A stretch of 64,000 bases of DNA. Origin: an uncultured Arcanobacterium sp. (GTDB lineage Bacteria; Actinomycetota; Actinomycetes; Actinomycetales; Actinomycetaceae). Position 1 is the first letter of the stretch. The number at the start of each line of letters is the position of its first letter. This document shows positions 1 through 8,249 of the stretch, in pieces. The stretch is from NCBI GenBank assembly GCA_958428545.1, contig CAUAGM010000001.1:1-64000 (forward strand), in the 5' to 3' direction. A program made the translations under genes and the position numbers. Under the pieces are notes generated by a model that saw only the letters and a program-made list of their open reading frames with translations, did no database searches and was not told where the DNA came from.

Positions 1-76
1 AAAATCAGGACATTCGCCGAAAAATCAGGACATTCGCCGAAAAATCAGGACATTCAGCTCCAAAAATCAGGACATT
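1..76. repeat. Short tandem repeat, 20-bp unit, four core copies
   Basis: The core AAAATCAGGACATTC occurs four times. The first two copies are full 20-bp units ending in GCCGA and directly adjoin a third (1-20, 21-40, 41-55); the fourth follows a short spacer and ends near 76. The repeat may continue left of the window. The unit length is not a multiple of three, so the reading frame that continues into the downstream coding region passes through the unit in different frames without meeting a stop. It looks like a coding minisatellite or a degenerate mobile-repeat array; its origin is unknown. Confidence 0.85.
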
Positions 77-343
77 CACTTTCCTTCACTGGCACCAGTT
101 TCTGCTCGTCACGCAGAAAGGCTTTATGCGAAATTTGGTGACGACGGGGTGTTTTCACGCGCAGACGTCGTCACCCTTTTGAACGTGACAGCTTCTCCTG
201 CTTCTGATCTACTGCGAAAACTTCTCGATGCACACGCGATCTCACCCGTGAGTGGCAAAGGAAAAGGAAAATATCGCTTTACTCTTCATGCTATATCAAG
301 CAAAGCAGACCACGATTCATCTCCGAAGCAATCTGAGTGGTGA
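2..343 (+). CDS. 3' end of a protein with a winged-helix-like C-terminus (5' partial)
   Basis: The frame is open from the window edge to the TGA at 341-343, so this is probably the C-terminus of a longer protein. The first ~27 codons are made of the 20-bp repeat. After a PSLAPVSARHAERLY linker the segment reads FSRADVVTLLNVTASPASDL followed by LRKLLDAH and a KGKGKYRF end. This is the helix-turn-helix plus wing pattern found at the C-termini of AlbA/Fic-type ATP-binding or DNA-binding regulators. A GTG at 149 could start a 64-residue product, but no ribosome binding site precedes it. The parent protein cannot be identified. The gene ends 24 bp before the histidine kinase and points the same way. 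Confidence 0.5.
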   Translation, partial: KSGHSPKNQDIRRKIRTFSSKNQDIHFPSLAPVSARHAERLYAKFGDDGVFSRADVVTLLNVTASPASDLLRKLLDAHAISPVSGKGKGKYRFTLHAISSKADHDSSPKQSEW

Positions 344-367
344 ACAAAGAGGAGAATTCGAAAAAGT

Positions 368-1258
368 ATGATATTCACACGTCGATCTGCCGCTACGCAG
401 ATTCTGCAACTACGCTCATCGCGCCGAGCAATCGTGCAGGCATTTGAAATTGAACGCCGCAGAATCGAACGCGATTTACATGACGGCGCTCAGCAATACC
501 TCGTCGCTGCCAATATGGCAATCGGTGAAGCTCACATGATCCTTGATCTACTGATTCAACAATATCAAGATTCTCAGTATTCTACTTCTACGCTTATTTC
601 CCCAACCATTGCTTCTTCACCTGCTCCAGATACTGCTTCTATTACCTCAACGTCCCTTTCCTCTTCACCCATGTCTTCCACTCCAGCCCTCTCTTCTACT
701 CTCACAACTATGCTCTCCGCCTCCTCTACCGGCGCAAACCCTGATCTTCTAAAAATTCTCACAGATTTACGCACTGTGCTCGATCGCGCTCAAAAATCTG
801 GCGAAGAAGGATTAAAAGCTTTGCGAGCCACGGTAAACAACATTCATCCAAATGTGCTTGCTAATATCGGATTAGAAGCAGCTGTGCGAGCACTCGCAGA
901 AAGAAGCTCTATACAAGCAAAAGTTGTGGTACCGCATCCCTTGCCAACTATGCCTGAGGGAGTAGCAGCAACGGCTTATTTCTTCACCGCCGAAGCACTT
1001 ACAAACGCGGCAAAATATGCTCCGAATGCACAGGCAACTATCCTGCTCGCCGCAGATAACGATCTGCATATTTCCATAGTGGATGAAGGGCCAGGTGGAG
1101 CTGTGATACTTCCAGGGCACGGGCTTTCTGGCTTGCAAGAACGTTTAGCTGCTTTTGGCGGCAATCTCCACTGCGACTCTCCGCCAGGAGGACCAACCAC
1201 GGTAGCAGCATCAATACCGCTATTACTAAACCAGGGAGAAAGCGGGGTAGCGGCATGA
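368..1258 (+). CDS. Soluble NarL-type sensor histidine kinase
   Basis: This is a 296-residue HisKA_3/HATPase_c kinase that would phosphorylate the response regulator overlapping its 3' end. The dimerisation box reads ERRRIERDLHDGAQQ with the phospho-accepting His at residue 38. The ATP-binding domain follows at about 200-285 (EALTNAAKYA N-box, DEGPGG G1 loop, GHGLSGLQERL). No membrane segment or sensor domain precedes the H-box; only ~28 residues do, so the protein should be cytosolic or take its signal from a partner. Residues ~68-124 are a Ser/Thr/Pro-rich stretch splitting the two helices of the dimerisation domain, which is unusual for the family. An AGGAG lies 13 nt before the ATG, which is long spacing. 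The stop overlaps the next start as ATGA. Confidence 0.85.
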   Translation: MIFTRRSAATQILQLRSSRRAIVQAFEIERRRIERDLHDGAQQYLVAANMAIGEAHMILDLLIQQYQDSQYSTSTLISPTIASSPAPDTASITSTSLSSSPMSSTPALSSTLTTMLSASSTGANPDLLKILTDLRTVLDRAQKSGEEGLKALRATVNNIHPNVLANIGLEAAVRALAERSSIQAKVVVPHPLPTMPEGVAATAYFFTAEALTNAAKYAPNAQATILLAADNDLHISIVDEGPGGAVILPGHGLSGLQERLAAFGGNLHCDSPPGGPTTVAASIPLLLNQGESGVAA

Positions 1259-1980
1259 AAATTTTTCTTGCAGACGATTCAGCTCTTATTCGTGAAGGTT
1301 TGGGAGGAATTCTTGAACGCACTGGGCATGAGATTATCGGGCACGCACAAGATGCTGGCCAACTACGCTCACGAGTTAGTGCACTACTCAACGCTGGCGA
1401 AATAATCGATGTACTAATTACCGATGTGCGAATGCCTCCAGGGATGAATGACGATGGACTACGCACTACCATAGATCTTCGGCGCGAGTTTCCCCAGCTC
1501 AACGTGATGGTTCTTTCGCAATATATTGCACCCACCTATGCTCGTGTACTTTTTAGTGACGGCAAAAGCGCTGAAAAAAATCATCAAAACTTTTCACCAT
1601 TTTCCTGTGCATACTCACACAGCTCTCAAGGAGGTTTAGGATATTTACTCAAGGATCGCGTGGCACGAGCAGCAGATTTTGTGCGTTCTCTCGGGATTGT
1701 TGCAGCAGGCGGTGTGGTGGTTGATCCTGAAGTAGCTGCTGGTTTAGTGCAAGGGAAAAGCAGTGCGCTCGAAAATCTTTCACCTCGTGAACTCGAAGTA
1801 CTTGAACTCATGGCACAAGGATTATCTAATTCAGACATCGCCGCGCAGCTATATCTTTCTGGAGCTGCCGTCTCGAAACACGTAGCAAACGTCTTCCGCA
1901 AGTTAGGGCTTGCATCAGGAGAAGAGAATCGACGCGTACGCGCTGTACTCACCTACCTCACCGAACAGGGAATTATGTAA
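1255..1980 (+). CDS. NarL/LuxR-family response regulator with receiver insertion
   Basis: This 241-residue protein has an N-terminal receiver domain (acidic pair D7/D8, phospho-acceptor D57 in LITDVRMPP, S88, K133 in YLLKD) and a C-terminal LuxR helix-turn-helix (LSPRELEVLELMAQGLSN, then AAVSKHVANVFRKLGL). It overlaps the kinase by 4 bp and is its obvious partner. About 23 extra residues (~102-125, rich in Ser, His, Asn) lie between the beta4 region and the GLGYLLKD motif, where relatives usually have a short SDGAGGVGYLLKD. The frame stays open and the flanking motifs are intact, so this is an in-frame insertion, not a frameshift. Its targets are unknown. Confidence 0.88.
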   Translation: MKIFLADDSALIREGLGGILERTGHEIIGHAQDAGQLRSRVSALLNAGEIIDVLITDVRMPPGMNDDGLRTTIDLRREFPQLNVMVLSQYIAPTYARVLFSDGKSAEKNHQNFSPFSCAYSHSSQGGLGYLLKDRVARAADFVRSLGIVAAGGVVVDPEVAAGLVQGKSSALENLSPRELEVLELMAQGLSNSDIAAQLYLSGAAVSKHVANVFRKLGLASGEENRRVRAVLTYLTEQGIM

Positions 1981-2150
1981 ACATAATCTGCAGGGAATTA
2001 TATAGAGCAGCCTCTGCAAAGATCGCCTATTTCTCGCGTAGATACCTGAGACTTTACGCTCTTAGCAACATTCTTCCAATCATTGCCTCGATTCCAAGCC
2101 ACGCCAAATATTCGGTAGTCTTGAAATAGCATACTAAGGAGGGACACACG

Positions 2151-3068
2151 ATGGACTTGGCTGCATACCGAGATCTCATTAAACTCGATGAACCTTTCTC
2201 GCTCCCTACGCACGATTTGCGCTCAGGGCATGATCTTTTGATGACGGCGCTGGGCGGGCTTCCTAATAAGCACTACACTGGCACGTCGTCTGTAGCTCAC
2301 CTATCCACAGACGAGGGTCTTCTGCGCTGGCTGGAAGCGGAGCTTACCCAGCACGATCCAGGTGCACTCGATCCGATCACAGAACGCGCTATCAATACTA
2401 TCCTCTTCCGCGTAAGCGGAATGCACGGTCGCGTGGAAGCAGCTCATTTGCGCCGCGTAGATGAAATGTTTCCGGAAAACGATTATCCTCAAGGGCATAG
2501 TACGGCCCTCTATCTGGGCGATATTCGCCAGCTCGTCGTCGATGCCGTTGTCAATTCAGCTCTCCCTTCTCTCGCTGGCTGCCGCATTCCTCTGCATGGC
2601 TGCCTCGATTCTGTGATCAATTTGCAGGCTGGCCCTTGGATGCGTAACGACTGTGCCACTATTCACGACGCGATGGGAAGCGACGCCGAACCAGGATCCG
2701 CCGTCATGACGCGCGGCTACCGAATGCCTGCGCGCTACGTGATTCATACCGTCGCACCAGAAATCGCTAATCATCAACCCACGCAGCGCGATCGGAAATT
2801 TTTGCGCGACTGCTACTGGAACAGCTTGGAACTGGCTCGCATAAAAGGAGACGTAAAGAGCATTGCCTTCCCTGCTCTCGCAACTGGCATGAACGGCTTC
2901 CCCTTTGAGCAAGCAGCTGTGATCGCACTGCAGACGATTGATGATTGGATCCGCACTCACGCAGGAGTGATGGAGCTGATTCTCTTTTCCGTGCACAACG
3001 ATGAAGACTTAGCCAAAATGGAGCGTGTGCTGAAAACGTGGGTTCACAATAAACCCGAACAACCGTAA
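2151..3068 (+). CDS. Zinc-type macrodomain protein, probable protein-ADP-ribose hydrolase
   Basis: A 305-residue protein. The N-terminal ~120 residues form the helical extension seen in bacterial Zn-macro proteins; the macrodomain then begins at GDIRQLVVDAVVNSALPS. The family zinc signature is present as GC-x4-H-x-C (C144, H149, C151 in GCRIPLHGC) followed by LD. The later AFPALATGMNGFPFEQAA segment is the ADP-ribose phosphate loop. Family members remove mono-ADP-ribose from proteins, often next to a SirTM sirtuin and a GcvH-like/lipoate ligase pair; none of these is in the window. The NAAN-like motif is altered (NSAL) and the usual CIDN is CLDS, so activity needs testing. An AGGAGGG Shine-Dalgarno precedes the ATG, which sets the start. 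Confidence 0.82.
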   Translation: MDLAAYRDLIKLDEPFSLPTHDLRSGHDLLMTALGGLPNKHYTGTSSVAHLSTDEGLLRWLEAELTQHDPGALDPITERAINTILFRVSGMHGRVEAAHLRRVDEMFPENDYPQGHSTALYLGDIRQLVVDAVVNSALPSLAGCRIPLHGCLDSVINLQAGPWMRNDCATIHDAMGSDAEPGSAVMTRGYRMPARYVIHTVAPEIANHQPTQRDRKFLRDCYWNSLELARIKGDVKSIAFPALATGMNGFPFEQAAVIALQTIDDWIRTHAGVMELILFSVHNDEDLAKMERVLKTWVHNKPEQP

Positions 3069-3082
3069 GAAAGGCTCAGTGC

Positions 3083-3844
3083 GTGGATCCAGAGCTTCTC
3101 TTTCGCATTGTTGATGTGACGGGCGTATTTGCCAACGGCTTGCTTGGTGCTGCAGCTGCGCGGCGCCATAGATACGATCTTGTTGGCTATCTGACGCTCG
3201 GCGCGGCATCTGCTCTCGGAGGCGGTCTTTTGCGAGATATGATGCTCGGGCAGGGATTTCCTGTAGCTCTTACAGATCCGTGGTATCTTTCTGGAGCTTT
3301 TTCAGCAGCATTTATCGGCTATTTTTTCTCTTTTGGGCATAAGTGGTCACGTCGCACGCTAGTGCTCGCAGATGTGCTTGCCTTGGGATGTTGGAGCGCA
3401 ACGGGAGCTTCAAAAGGCTTTGCTGCTGGGCTCGGCTGGATTCCATCAATTTTTCTTGGAGTAGTGACGGCGGTGTGCGGAGGCATTATCCGCGACATAC
3501 TCTGCCACGAAACTCCAGCAGTTTTCGGCGGAAAACCTCTATATGCCACATTTGCTTTTCTAGCAGCTTTTCAAATGGTAGTGTGGCAGAATTTTGGTTT
3601 CTATGAAATCGGCATGGCAACGGCAATTATATTCTGTTCGATATGCGGAATTTTGGCTCGAAAACTAAATTGGGTACTCCCTACACGCACATACGATTTA
3701 GGAGCTCATGCACTTCAGCGCACACGCCCACTAGTTCGCCGCCCGGCTCCTCACCACTCACGATCCCATCGGCAAAGCTCTATCACAGACAGCACATACC
3801 CTGCTGCCAGCCCATGCGATAGCAAAGATGCGCCGCAGATCTAG
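3083..3844 (+). CDS. TRIC-like (UPF0126) cation channel membrane protein
   Basis: A 253-residue polytopic protein with the duplicated three-helix repeat of bacterial TRIC homologues. Each repeat carries the glycine-rich kinked motif: [12 protein letters not shown] near residue 50 and [13 protein letters not shown] near 135. About seven hydrophobic segments fill residues 5-205, and the last ~50 residues are polar and Arg/Ser-rich. Bacterial TRIC proteins are homotrimeric monovalent-cation channels; the physiological role here is unknown. The start is GTG with AAAGG upstream, 14 bp after the macrodomain gene, so the two are probably cotranscribed. Its TAG stop lies in the palindrome CTAG, which also supplies the stop of the convergent nadE. 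Confidence 0.87.
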   Translation: MDPELLFRIVDVTGVFANGLLGAAAARRHRYDLVGYLTLGAASALGGGLLRDMMLGQGFPVALTDPWYLSGAFSAAFIGYFFSFGHKWSRRTLVLADVLALGCWSATGASKGFAAGLGWIPSIFLGVVTAVCGGIIRDILCHETPAVFGGKPLYATFAFLAAFQMVVWQNFGFYEIGMATAIIFCSICGILARKLNWVLPTRTYDLGAHALQRTRPLVRRPAPHHSRSHRQSSITDSTYPAASPCDSKDAPQI

Positions 3845-4662
3845 CGCCACCACGTATCACGCGGCGCCACAGGCATAGTCCGCTTGTGGCGTGTGCGCAA
3901 GAAATAGTTCTCCAGTTTCACAGCCACGTTTTCCTGCACATCCTTACCTTCAAGGAAATCATCGATATCGGCATAGCTCAGCCCCAGCTCATCTTCATCT
4001 GTGCGCCCAGGTGTGCCATCCAATAAATCGGCGGTTGGGATTTTTCCTGCTAGTTCATCACATCCGCCAAGATAGGTGACGAGGGAACGAACCTGACGCT
4101 TGTTGAGCCCTGCTAAAGGCGTCACGTCTGCACCACCGTCACCAAACTTTGTATAAAAGCCAGTGATAGCTTCGGCTGCGTGATCTGTGCCCACCACGAG
4201 CATTGAGCGATCGCCTGCAATAGCGTATTGCGCAATCATACGCATACGCGCTTTCACGTTGCCTTTGTTGAAATCAGAGATTGGCAGACCAGTTGCTTGC
4301 TGGAAATCTTTTTCGCACGCATCAACTGATGCTGCAATATTGAAAGTGAGCATCATATCTGGCTGAATAAAATCTAGTGCGCGCTGCGCGTCTGCTTCAT
4401 CTGCCTGCACGTGATACGGGAGACGAACCGCTATGAACTGTGCTTCTATTCCTTCTTCGCGAGCGCGCTCAGCAGCAAGCTGACTCAAACGACCGCCAAG
4501 CGTGGAATCGACGCCTCCAGAAATTCCCAGCACAAAGCCTCGAGTATGAGATGCACGCACATAATCCACAAGGAAACGAACTCTTCGTTCAACTTCTTCT
4601 GCTGGATCAATACTTGGGCGCACGCCCAGTTCTTCTATGATGTCTTGCTGTAATTGACGCAT
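3841..4662 (-). CDS. nadE: NH3-dependent NAD+ synthetase
   Basis: A 273-residue NadE that adenylates and amidates nicotinic acid adenine dinucleotide to NAD+. The PP-loop SGGVDS is at residues 48-53 ([13 protein letters not shown]). The downstream [19 protein letters not shown] and [19 protein letters not shown] segments are typical of the ammonia-using form, as are the length and the lack of a glutaminase domain. No Shine-Dalgarno precedes the ATG. Instead a TATGAT -10 hexamer ends 6 nt before it, pointing to a leaderless transcript from its own promoter, though the gene also lies 41 bp downstream of the zinc operon on the same strand. Confidence 0.95.
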   Translation of the reverse strand: MRQLQQDIIEELGVRPSIDPAEEVERRVRFLVDYVRASHTRGFVLGISGGVDSTLGGRLSQLAAERAREEGIEAQFIAVRLPYHVQADEADAQRALDFIQPDMMLTFNIAASVDACEKDFQQATGLPISDFNKGNVKARMRMIAQYAIAGDRSMLVVGTDHAAEAITGFYTKFGDGGADVTPLAGLNKRQVRSLVTYLGGCDELAGKIPTADLLDGTPGRTDEDELGLSYADIDDFLEGKDVQENVAVKLENYFLRTRHKRTMPVAPRDTWWR

Positions 4663-4674
4663 ACATTTATCATA
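4663..4674 (-). promoter_or_regulatory. nadE -10 hexamer, leaderless arrangement
   Basis: Read on the minus strand the sequence is TATGAT, six bases, then ATG. Transcription would begin at or next to the start codon, as is common in actinobacteria. The same hexamer-6 nt-ATG geometry appears before serS and yaaA. Confidence 0.55.
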
Positions 4675-4703
4675 GCGAGCTAGGCGTGCACCTCACGATT
4701 CAA

Positions 4704-6746
4704 TCAAGGAATTTCTGGTGACGATTCGCCTTGGCTTAAATCTTTATTGACCTCTTGGGCGCTCTGCGTTTTCTGCGCTACAGAGCTTACTTCTTCCTTC
4801 TCGTCTGATTCTGTATCTTTGCTAGCTGCCGATTCTGTTTCATCATCAGAATCTATTTCTTTTTCTGCAATGTGCGATTCTGTTACTGCTGCAGCAGCAG
4901 ATTCTGCTGCTACAGCAGCGGCCGATCCCGTTTCTTCTTTAGCAGCTGATTGCCCTTGAGAGCCTGAATTACCCTTCTTGTGAATATCAGAATCCGAACC
5001 CCAACCGTTTTTCCCTTTAGGGCGTGCACTTGGATTTTCGATCAGGTACTTGATAGTCGCGACCACCTGGCGGCCTGTATAGCCTCCGAAGTCACCCCAG
5101 TTATCAGCGAAATCCACAATAGTTTCAAGCTTGACGTAATGATAATGATCATAATGAGGAATCACGAAAGCATTACGCTCACGATCAAAATGCGTGCTGT
5201 GCGTTATATTCCCGTACTGCAACTTATCAAGCGGCACGATCATCTCCGCTTTCACATCATCGTAAGAAAATGTCTCTCCTGCAGGTGAAGGCTTGCTGCC
5301 GCCTTCTCCCTTGTGACCATGCCCATGCCCGTGCGGATTATCATAATCCTCAACTGGAACGTTTGGATAGACAGAAGTTGGATCCTCATAGGTGACGCTT
5401 TCGGTGCCATCGGCATAATATAAATGCCAGTGGTCATCATGCTTTGCTATTTTCACAACTTCTTTACCGCGATGATTTTCGGTATCGCTCGGCTTAGAAG
5501 ACGATCCTCCTTGAGAGCCTGCATTGCCGTGTTCGTAAATATCAGAATCCGAACCCCAGCCATTCTCCCCTTTAGGGCGCGCACTTGGATTTTCGATCAG
5601 ATACTTGAGAGTAGCGACCACTTGGCGGCCTGTATATTCGCCAAATTCACCCCAGCGATTAGCGAAATCAACAATAGTTTCGATCGTAACGTAGTGGTAG
5701 TGATCCCCGTGTGCTATAGCAAAAGCGTTGCGCGTATAGTCGAAGAAACTGGTATGAGCAATGTGACCATACGTGAGCTTATCAAGCGGCACAATCATCT
5801 GCGCTTTCACTTCATCGTAGGAAAATATCTCCTCACTAGACGAAGGCTTATCTTTATCTCCCTGCTTATTCGGTTTCTGACCAGGTGCACCCGTATGCCC
5901 ATCTCCATGAGAATGCCCATATTCTTCAACCTTGATATTCGGAAAGAGCGCACGCGGATCCTCATAAGTGATGCTCTCAGTACCGTCTTCCTGGAATACG
6001 TGCCAATGATCGTCATGCTTGGCGATTCTCACGATCTTCATGGTGCTTAGTTCTTTTTTCCCGATCACACGCACAACTTTTAGCCCATTACCTGGAGATG
6101 ACGGCTTTAGATTGGAGCCGCCTGGCGTGCTGTTATTGCCTTCACTTTCAGCACCACCGCTTGCCGAGCCGCTAGAAGCGCCCGGCGCTTCTGTGCTTGG
6201 CGCTGGCTTCGCAAAGCCAGCCGTTTGAGTAGTAGACCCGTGGCTTCCGCTATAGTTTTCAACACGGGCATTTGGATAATACGGGCGCGGATCAGTGTAC
6301 GTAATAAATTCCTGACCATCTGCTGTAAAAACGTGCCAATGATCGCCATGCTTAGCTATTCTCACCACACCTTTTGTCGCAGCTTTTTGCAAAGAATCGG
6401 CAGAAAGCACACTTGCTGTATTACTCAGCTCTGCACTGCTGCGCGCTTTGCTTGGATCTGTATAGGTGATAATCTCGCGGCCGTCTGCTGTAAAAACGTG
6501 CCAGTGATCGCCATGCTTGACGATGCGCGTAATCTTGTCGCTAGAAGAAAGAGCAGAATCAACAAGCACGTCCGTTGTAGAATCCAAGGCATAGGTTGTT
6601 TCTTTTGGAGAAACGAGTGTGCGAGTTGTTTGATGTGCGCTTCCCTCAGAAGCTGATGGCTTGGAAGGATTCGAGCCAGAGCACGCTCCTAACGCCAACG
6701 AGATTGCCGCTGCACCCGCGAGCGCACGAATAGTTATGTGTTTCAT
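4704..6746 (-). CDS. Pht-like histidine-triad lipoprotein, zinc-binding surface protein
   Basis: A 680-residue predicted lipoprotein. The signal peptide ends in a LALGAC lipobox. The start was set at the ATG at 6746 because GAAGG lies 8 nt upstream; a GTG 15 nt earlier overlaps the permease stop and lacks one. The mature protein carries four copies of a module (I-[AV]-K-H-[GD]-DHWH, then DG-E--TY-DP). Between and after them are two ~100-residue modules containing HGDHYHYV or HYDHYHYV plus a YTGRQVVATLKYLIENPSAR-like block. The HxxHxH triads match the streptococcal Pht proteins, which bind Zn and deliver it to AdcA-type receptors. The tail (~580-680) is Ala/Ser/Glu-rich. Being the last gene of a zinc ABC operon supports Zn capture at the cell surface. 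Confidence 0.85.
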   Translation of the reverse strand: MKHITIRALAGAAAISLALGACSGSNPSKPSASEGSAHQTTRTLVSPKETTYALDSTTDVLVDSALSSSDKITRIVKHGDHWHVFTADGREIITYTDPSKARSSAELSNTASVLSADSLQKAATKGVVRIAKHGDHWHVFTADGQEFITYTDPRPYYPNARVENYSGSHGSTTQTAGFAKPAPSTEAPGASSGSASGGAESEGNNSTPGGSNLKPSSPGNGLKVVRVIGKKELSTMKIVRIAKHDDHWHVFQEDGTESITYEDPRALFPNIKVEEYGHSHGDGHTGAPGQKPNKQGDKDKPSSSEEIFSYDEVKAQMIVPLDKLTYGHIAHTSFFDYTRNAFAIAHGDHYHYVTIETIVDFANRWGEFGEYTGRQVVATLKYLIENPSARPKGENGWGSDSDIYEHGNAGSQGGSSSKPSDTENHRGKEVVKIAKHDDHWHLYYADGTESVTYEDPTSVYPNVPVEDYDNPHGHGHGHKGEGGSKPSPAGETFSYDDVKAEMIVPLDKLQYGNITHSTHFDRERNAFVIPHYDHYHYVKLETIVDFADNWGDFGGYTGRQVVATIKYLIENPSARPKGKNGWGSDSDIHKKGNSGSQGQSAAKEETGSAAAVAAESAAAAVTESHIAEKEIDSDDETESAASKDTESDEKEEVSSVAQKTQSAQEVNKDLSQGESSPEIP
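4954..5272 (-). repeat. Intragenic direct repeat, copy 1 (partner at 5509-5827)
   Basis: This stretch and 5509-5827 are the same ~319-bp unit 555 bp apart, encoding the two large modules of the histidine-triad protein. Long nucleotide identities remain, for example around the ENPSAR and GWGSDSDI codons. The divergent stretch covers the FDRERNAF versus FDYTRNAF segment. Such repeats invite recombination that changes module number. Confidence 0.8.
5509..5827 (-). repeat. Intragenic direct repeat, copy 2 (partner at 4954-5272)
   Basis: Second copy of the module described at 4954-5272, in the same orientation and reading frame. In protein order it comes first, because the gene is on the minus strand. 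Confidence 0.8.
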
Positions 6747-6757
6747 CAATATAACCT

Positions 6758-7546
6758 TCACTTTCTTTTAAACAGAAGAGATATAAGCAGACCAGCCACA
6801 GCCAGCAGCACAACCACTGAGCCGGGTTTGAGATTGTAGTAATAAGAGAGGGTAAGCCCGCAATAGACGTACGCCAGAGAAAGCCCTATTCCAGCAAGAA
6901 GTGTGCCGAGATAGGTGCGAGTGAACTGCATTGCGCATATCACTGGTAAAACGAGGAGCGAAGAGACGATCAGCGAACCAATTGTTTTTGCTGCAATCGA
7001 TACCGAAATAGCCACGAGGAAAGCAAACAGTACATTGAGGCGTTGCGTCTTAATACCTAGCAGAGGCGCTGCCGCTGGATCGAAGACGCTCAAGTATATC
7101 TGCTTATACAACACGCTGTAGAGCGTGATCACAACGCCAGCCACTGCGATCACGAGTATCAGCTCGTTATCGTCAATCGTCACAATAGAGCCGAAAAGAT
7201 AGGAGGCAATACTATTTCCTGCGTTTCCCGTAAAACTTGTAAACATTCCAGCTAATCCGATAGCTGCTGCCAGAACGATGACGGCAGAAATTTCTTGATA
7301 AGCCTTCAGGCGCTCACGGACCACTTCGACACTTAACGCTGCAATAATGCACGCAACCATTGAGCCAAAAAGCGGATTGAAGCCGAAACATAATCCTGCT
7401 GCCACCCCTGCGAGAGAAGCGTGTGAAAGGGTATCACCCATCACCGCTAGACGTTTGAGTAAAACTGGTAAACCGATAAGAGGAAGAATCACGGCAAGGA
7501 CACTTCCAACAATAAAGGCACGCTGCATAAATTCATACGCCAACAT
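6758..7546 (-). CDS. znuB: Zinc ABC transporter permease (ZnuB/AdcB family)
   Basis: A 262-residue ABC-3 family permease with eight or nine hydrophobic helices. Family hallmarks are RLAVMGDTLSHASLAGVAAG near the N-terminus and GSLIVSSLLVLPVICAMQ in the second half. The longer frame starting at 7609 is rejected: GAGGAG lies 8 nt before the ATG at 7546, where the family's usual N-terminus (MLAYEFMQR) begins. That start overlaps the ATPase stop by 14 bp, showing translational coupling. Its own stop is 11 bp before the histidine-triad lipoprotein start. Specificity for zinc is inferred from the operon (His-rich receptor and Pht-like protein). Confidence 0.88.
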   Translation of the reverse strand: MLAYEFMQRAFIVGSVLAVILPLIGLPVLLKRLAVMGDTLSHASLAGVAAGLCFGFNPLFGSMVACIIAALSVEVVRERLKAYQEISAVIVLAAAIGLAGMFTSFTGNAGNSIASYLFGSIVTIDDNELILVIAVAGVVITLYSVLYKQIYLSVFDPAAAPLLGIKTQRLNVLFAFLVAISVSIAAKTIGSLIVSSLLVLPVICAMQFTRTYLGTLLAGIGLSLAYVYCGLTLSYYYNLKPGSVVVLLAVAGLLISLLFKRK

Positions 7547-8249
7547 TGCAGCTCTCCTCAATACATGTGCCATTGGTATATGGTTGGATATTTTTTGCGG
7601 CGCCAGCACGTTTTTTCTCTACCATAGCGCCGTTTTCTAGGCATAGAATGCGATCAGCAAATTTTTCAATTTCCTGCACGTGGTGAGTGATGACGATAAT
7701 CGTCTTTCCAGCGTCTGCCAAGCAGCGAACGATTCGGTAAAACTCCTCCACAAATACGCAATCGACTCCTGTAGTCGGCTCGTCAAGCAAAATAAGCTCT
7801 GCGTCTTTCAATAGCGCCAACGCTAAAGCAACTCGCTGCAGCTCACCGCCAGAAAGATTACTGAGCTGACGATTTAGATACCCCTCAAGCCCTACTTGGC
7901 AGAGCGTAGCGCTCACGTCACACTTCTTTTTTAGCTGACGCAGATGGATACGCACCACCTCACCCACAGTTGTGGGAAAATTTCGATAGTTTTTTACTGA
8001 ATCTTGGGCGATAAACGCGAAACGTTGATAGTGCGTATTAGCACTTATCGATTCACCAAAAAGTTTCACAGTACCGCAAGACGGGCTGAGTCTGCCAAGA
8101 ATTACTTCCATAAGAGTGGATTTTCCAGCGCCATTTTTTCCCGTTATTGCAAGCATCTCTCCTTCTGAAACGCAGAGGTTAAGATGATGCAGCACAGGTT
8201 TATCGCTGTACGAAAAGCAGACATCCGATATTGTGAGTACCTCAGGCAT
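7533..8249 (-). CDS. znuC: Zinc ABC transporter ATP-binding protein (ZnuC/AdcC family)
   Basis: A 238-residue ABC ATPase. Walker A is GKNGAGKST (~38-46), the signature is LSGGELQRVALA, and Walker B is LILLDEPTTGVD with the H-loop in IIVITHHVQE. The length and the pairing with an ABC-3 permease place it among metal-importer ATPases. It overlaps the receptor gene by 8 bp upstream and the permease by 14 bp downstream. The C-terminal ~30 residues (KKRAGAAKNIQPYTNGTCIE) contain two cysteines and are not obviously conserved in the family. Confidence 0.88.
   Translation of the reverse strand: MPEVLTISDVCFSYSDKPVLHHLNLCVSEGEMLAITGKNGAGKSTLMEVILGRLSPSCGTVKLFGESISANTHYQRFAFIAQDSVKNYRNFPTTVGEVVRIHLRQLKKKCDVSATLCQVGLEGYLNRQLSNLSGGELQRVALALALLKDAELILLDEPTTGVDCVFVEEFYRIVRCLADAGKTIIVITHHVQEIEKFADRILCLENGAMVEKKRAGAAKNIQPYTNGTCIEESCNVGV

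Noticed and set aside
1..76. CRISPR-like array at left edge
   Set aside because: Units are adjacent without unique spacers and only 20 bp long; this is a plain tandem repeat.
6225..6656. Plus-strand frames opposite the histidine-triad gene
   Set aside because: They are antisense shadows created by the repeated His/Asp codons; the minus frame has signal peptide, triads and operon context.
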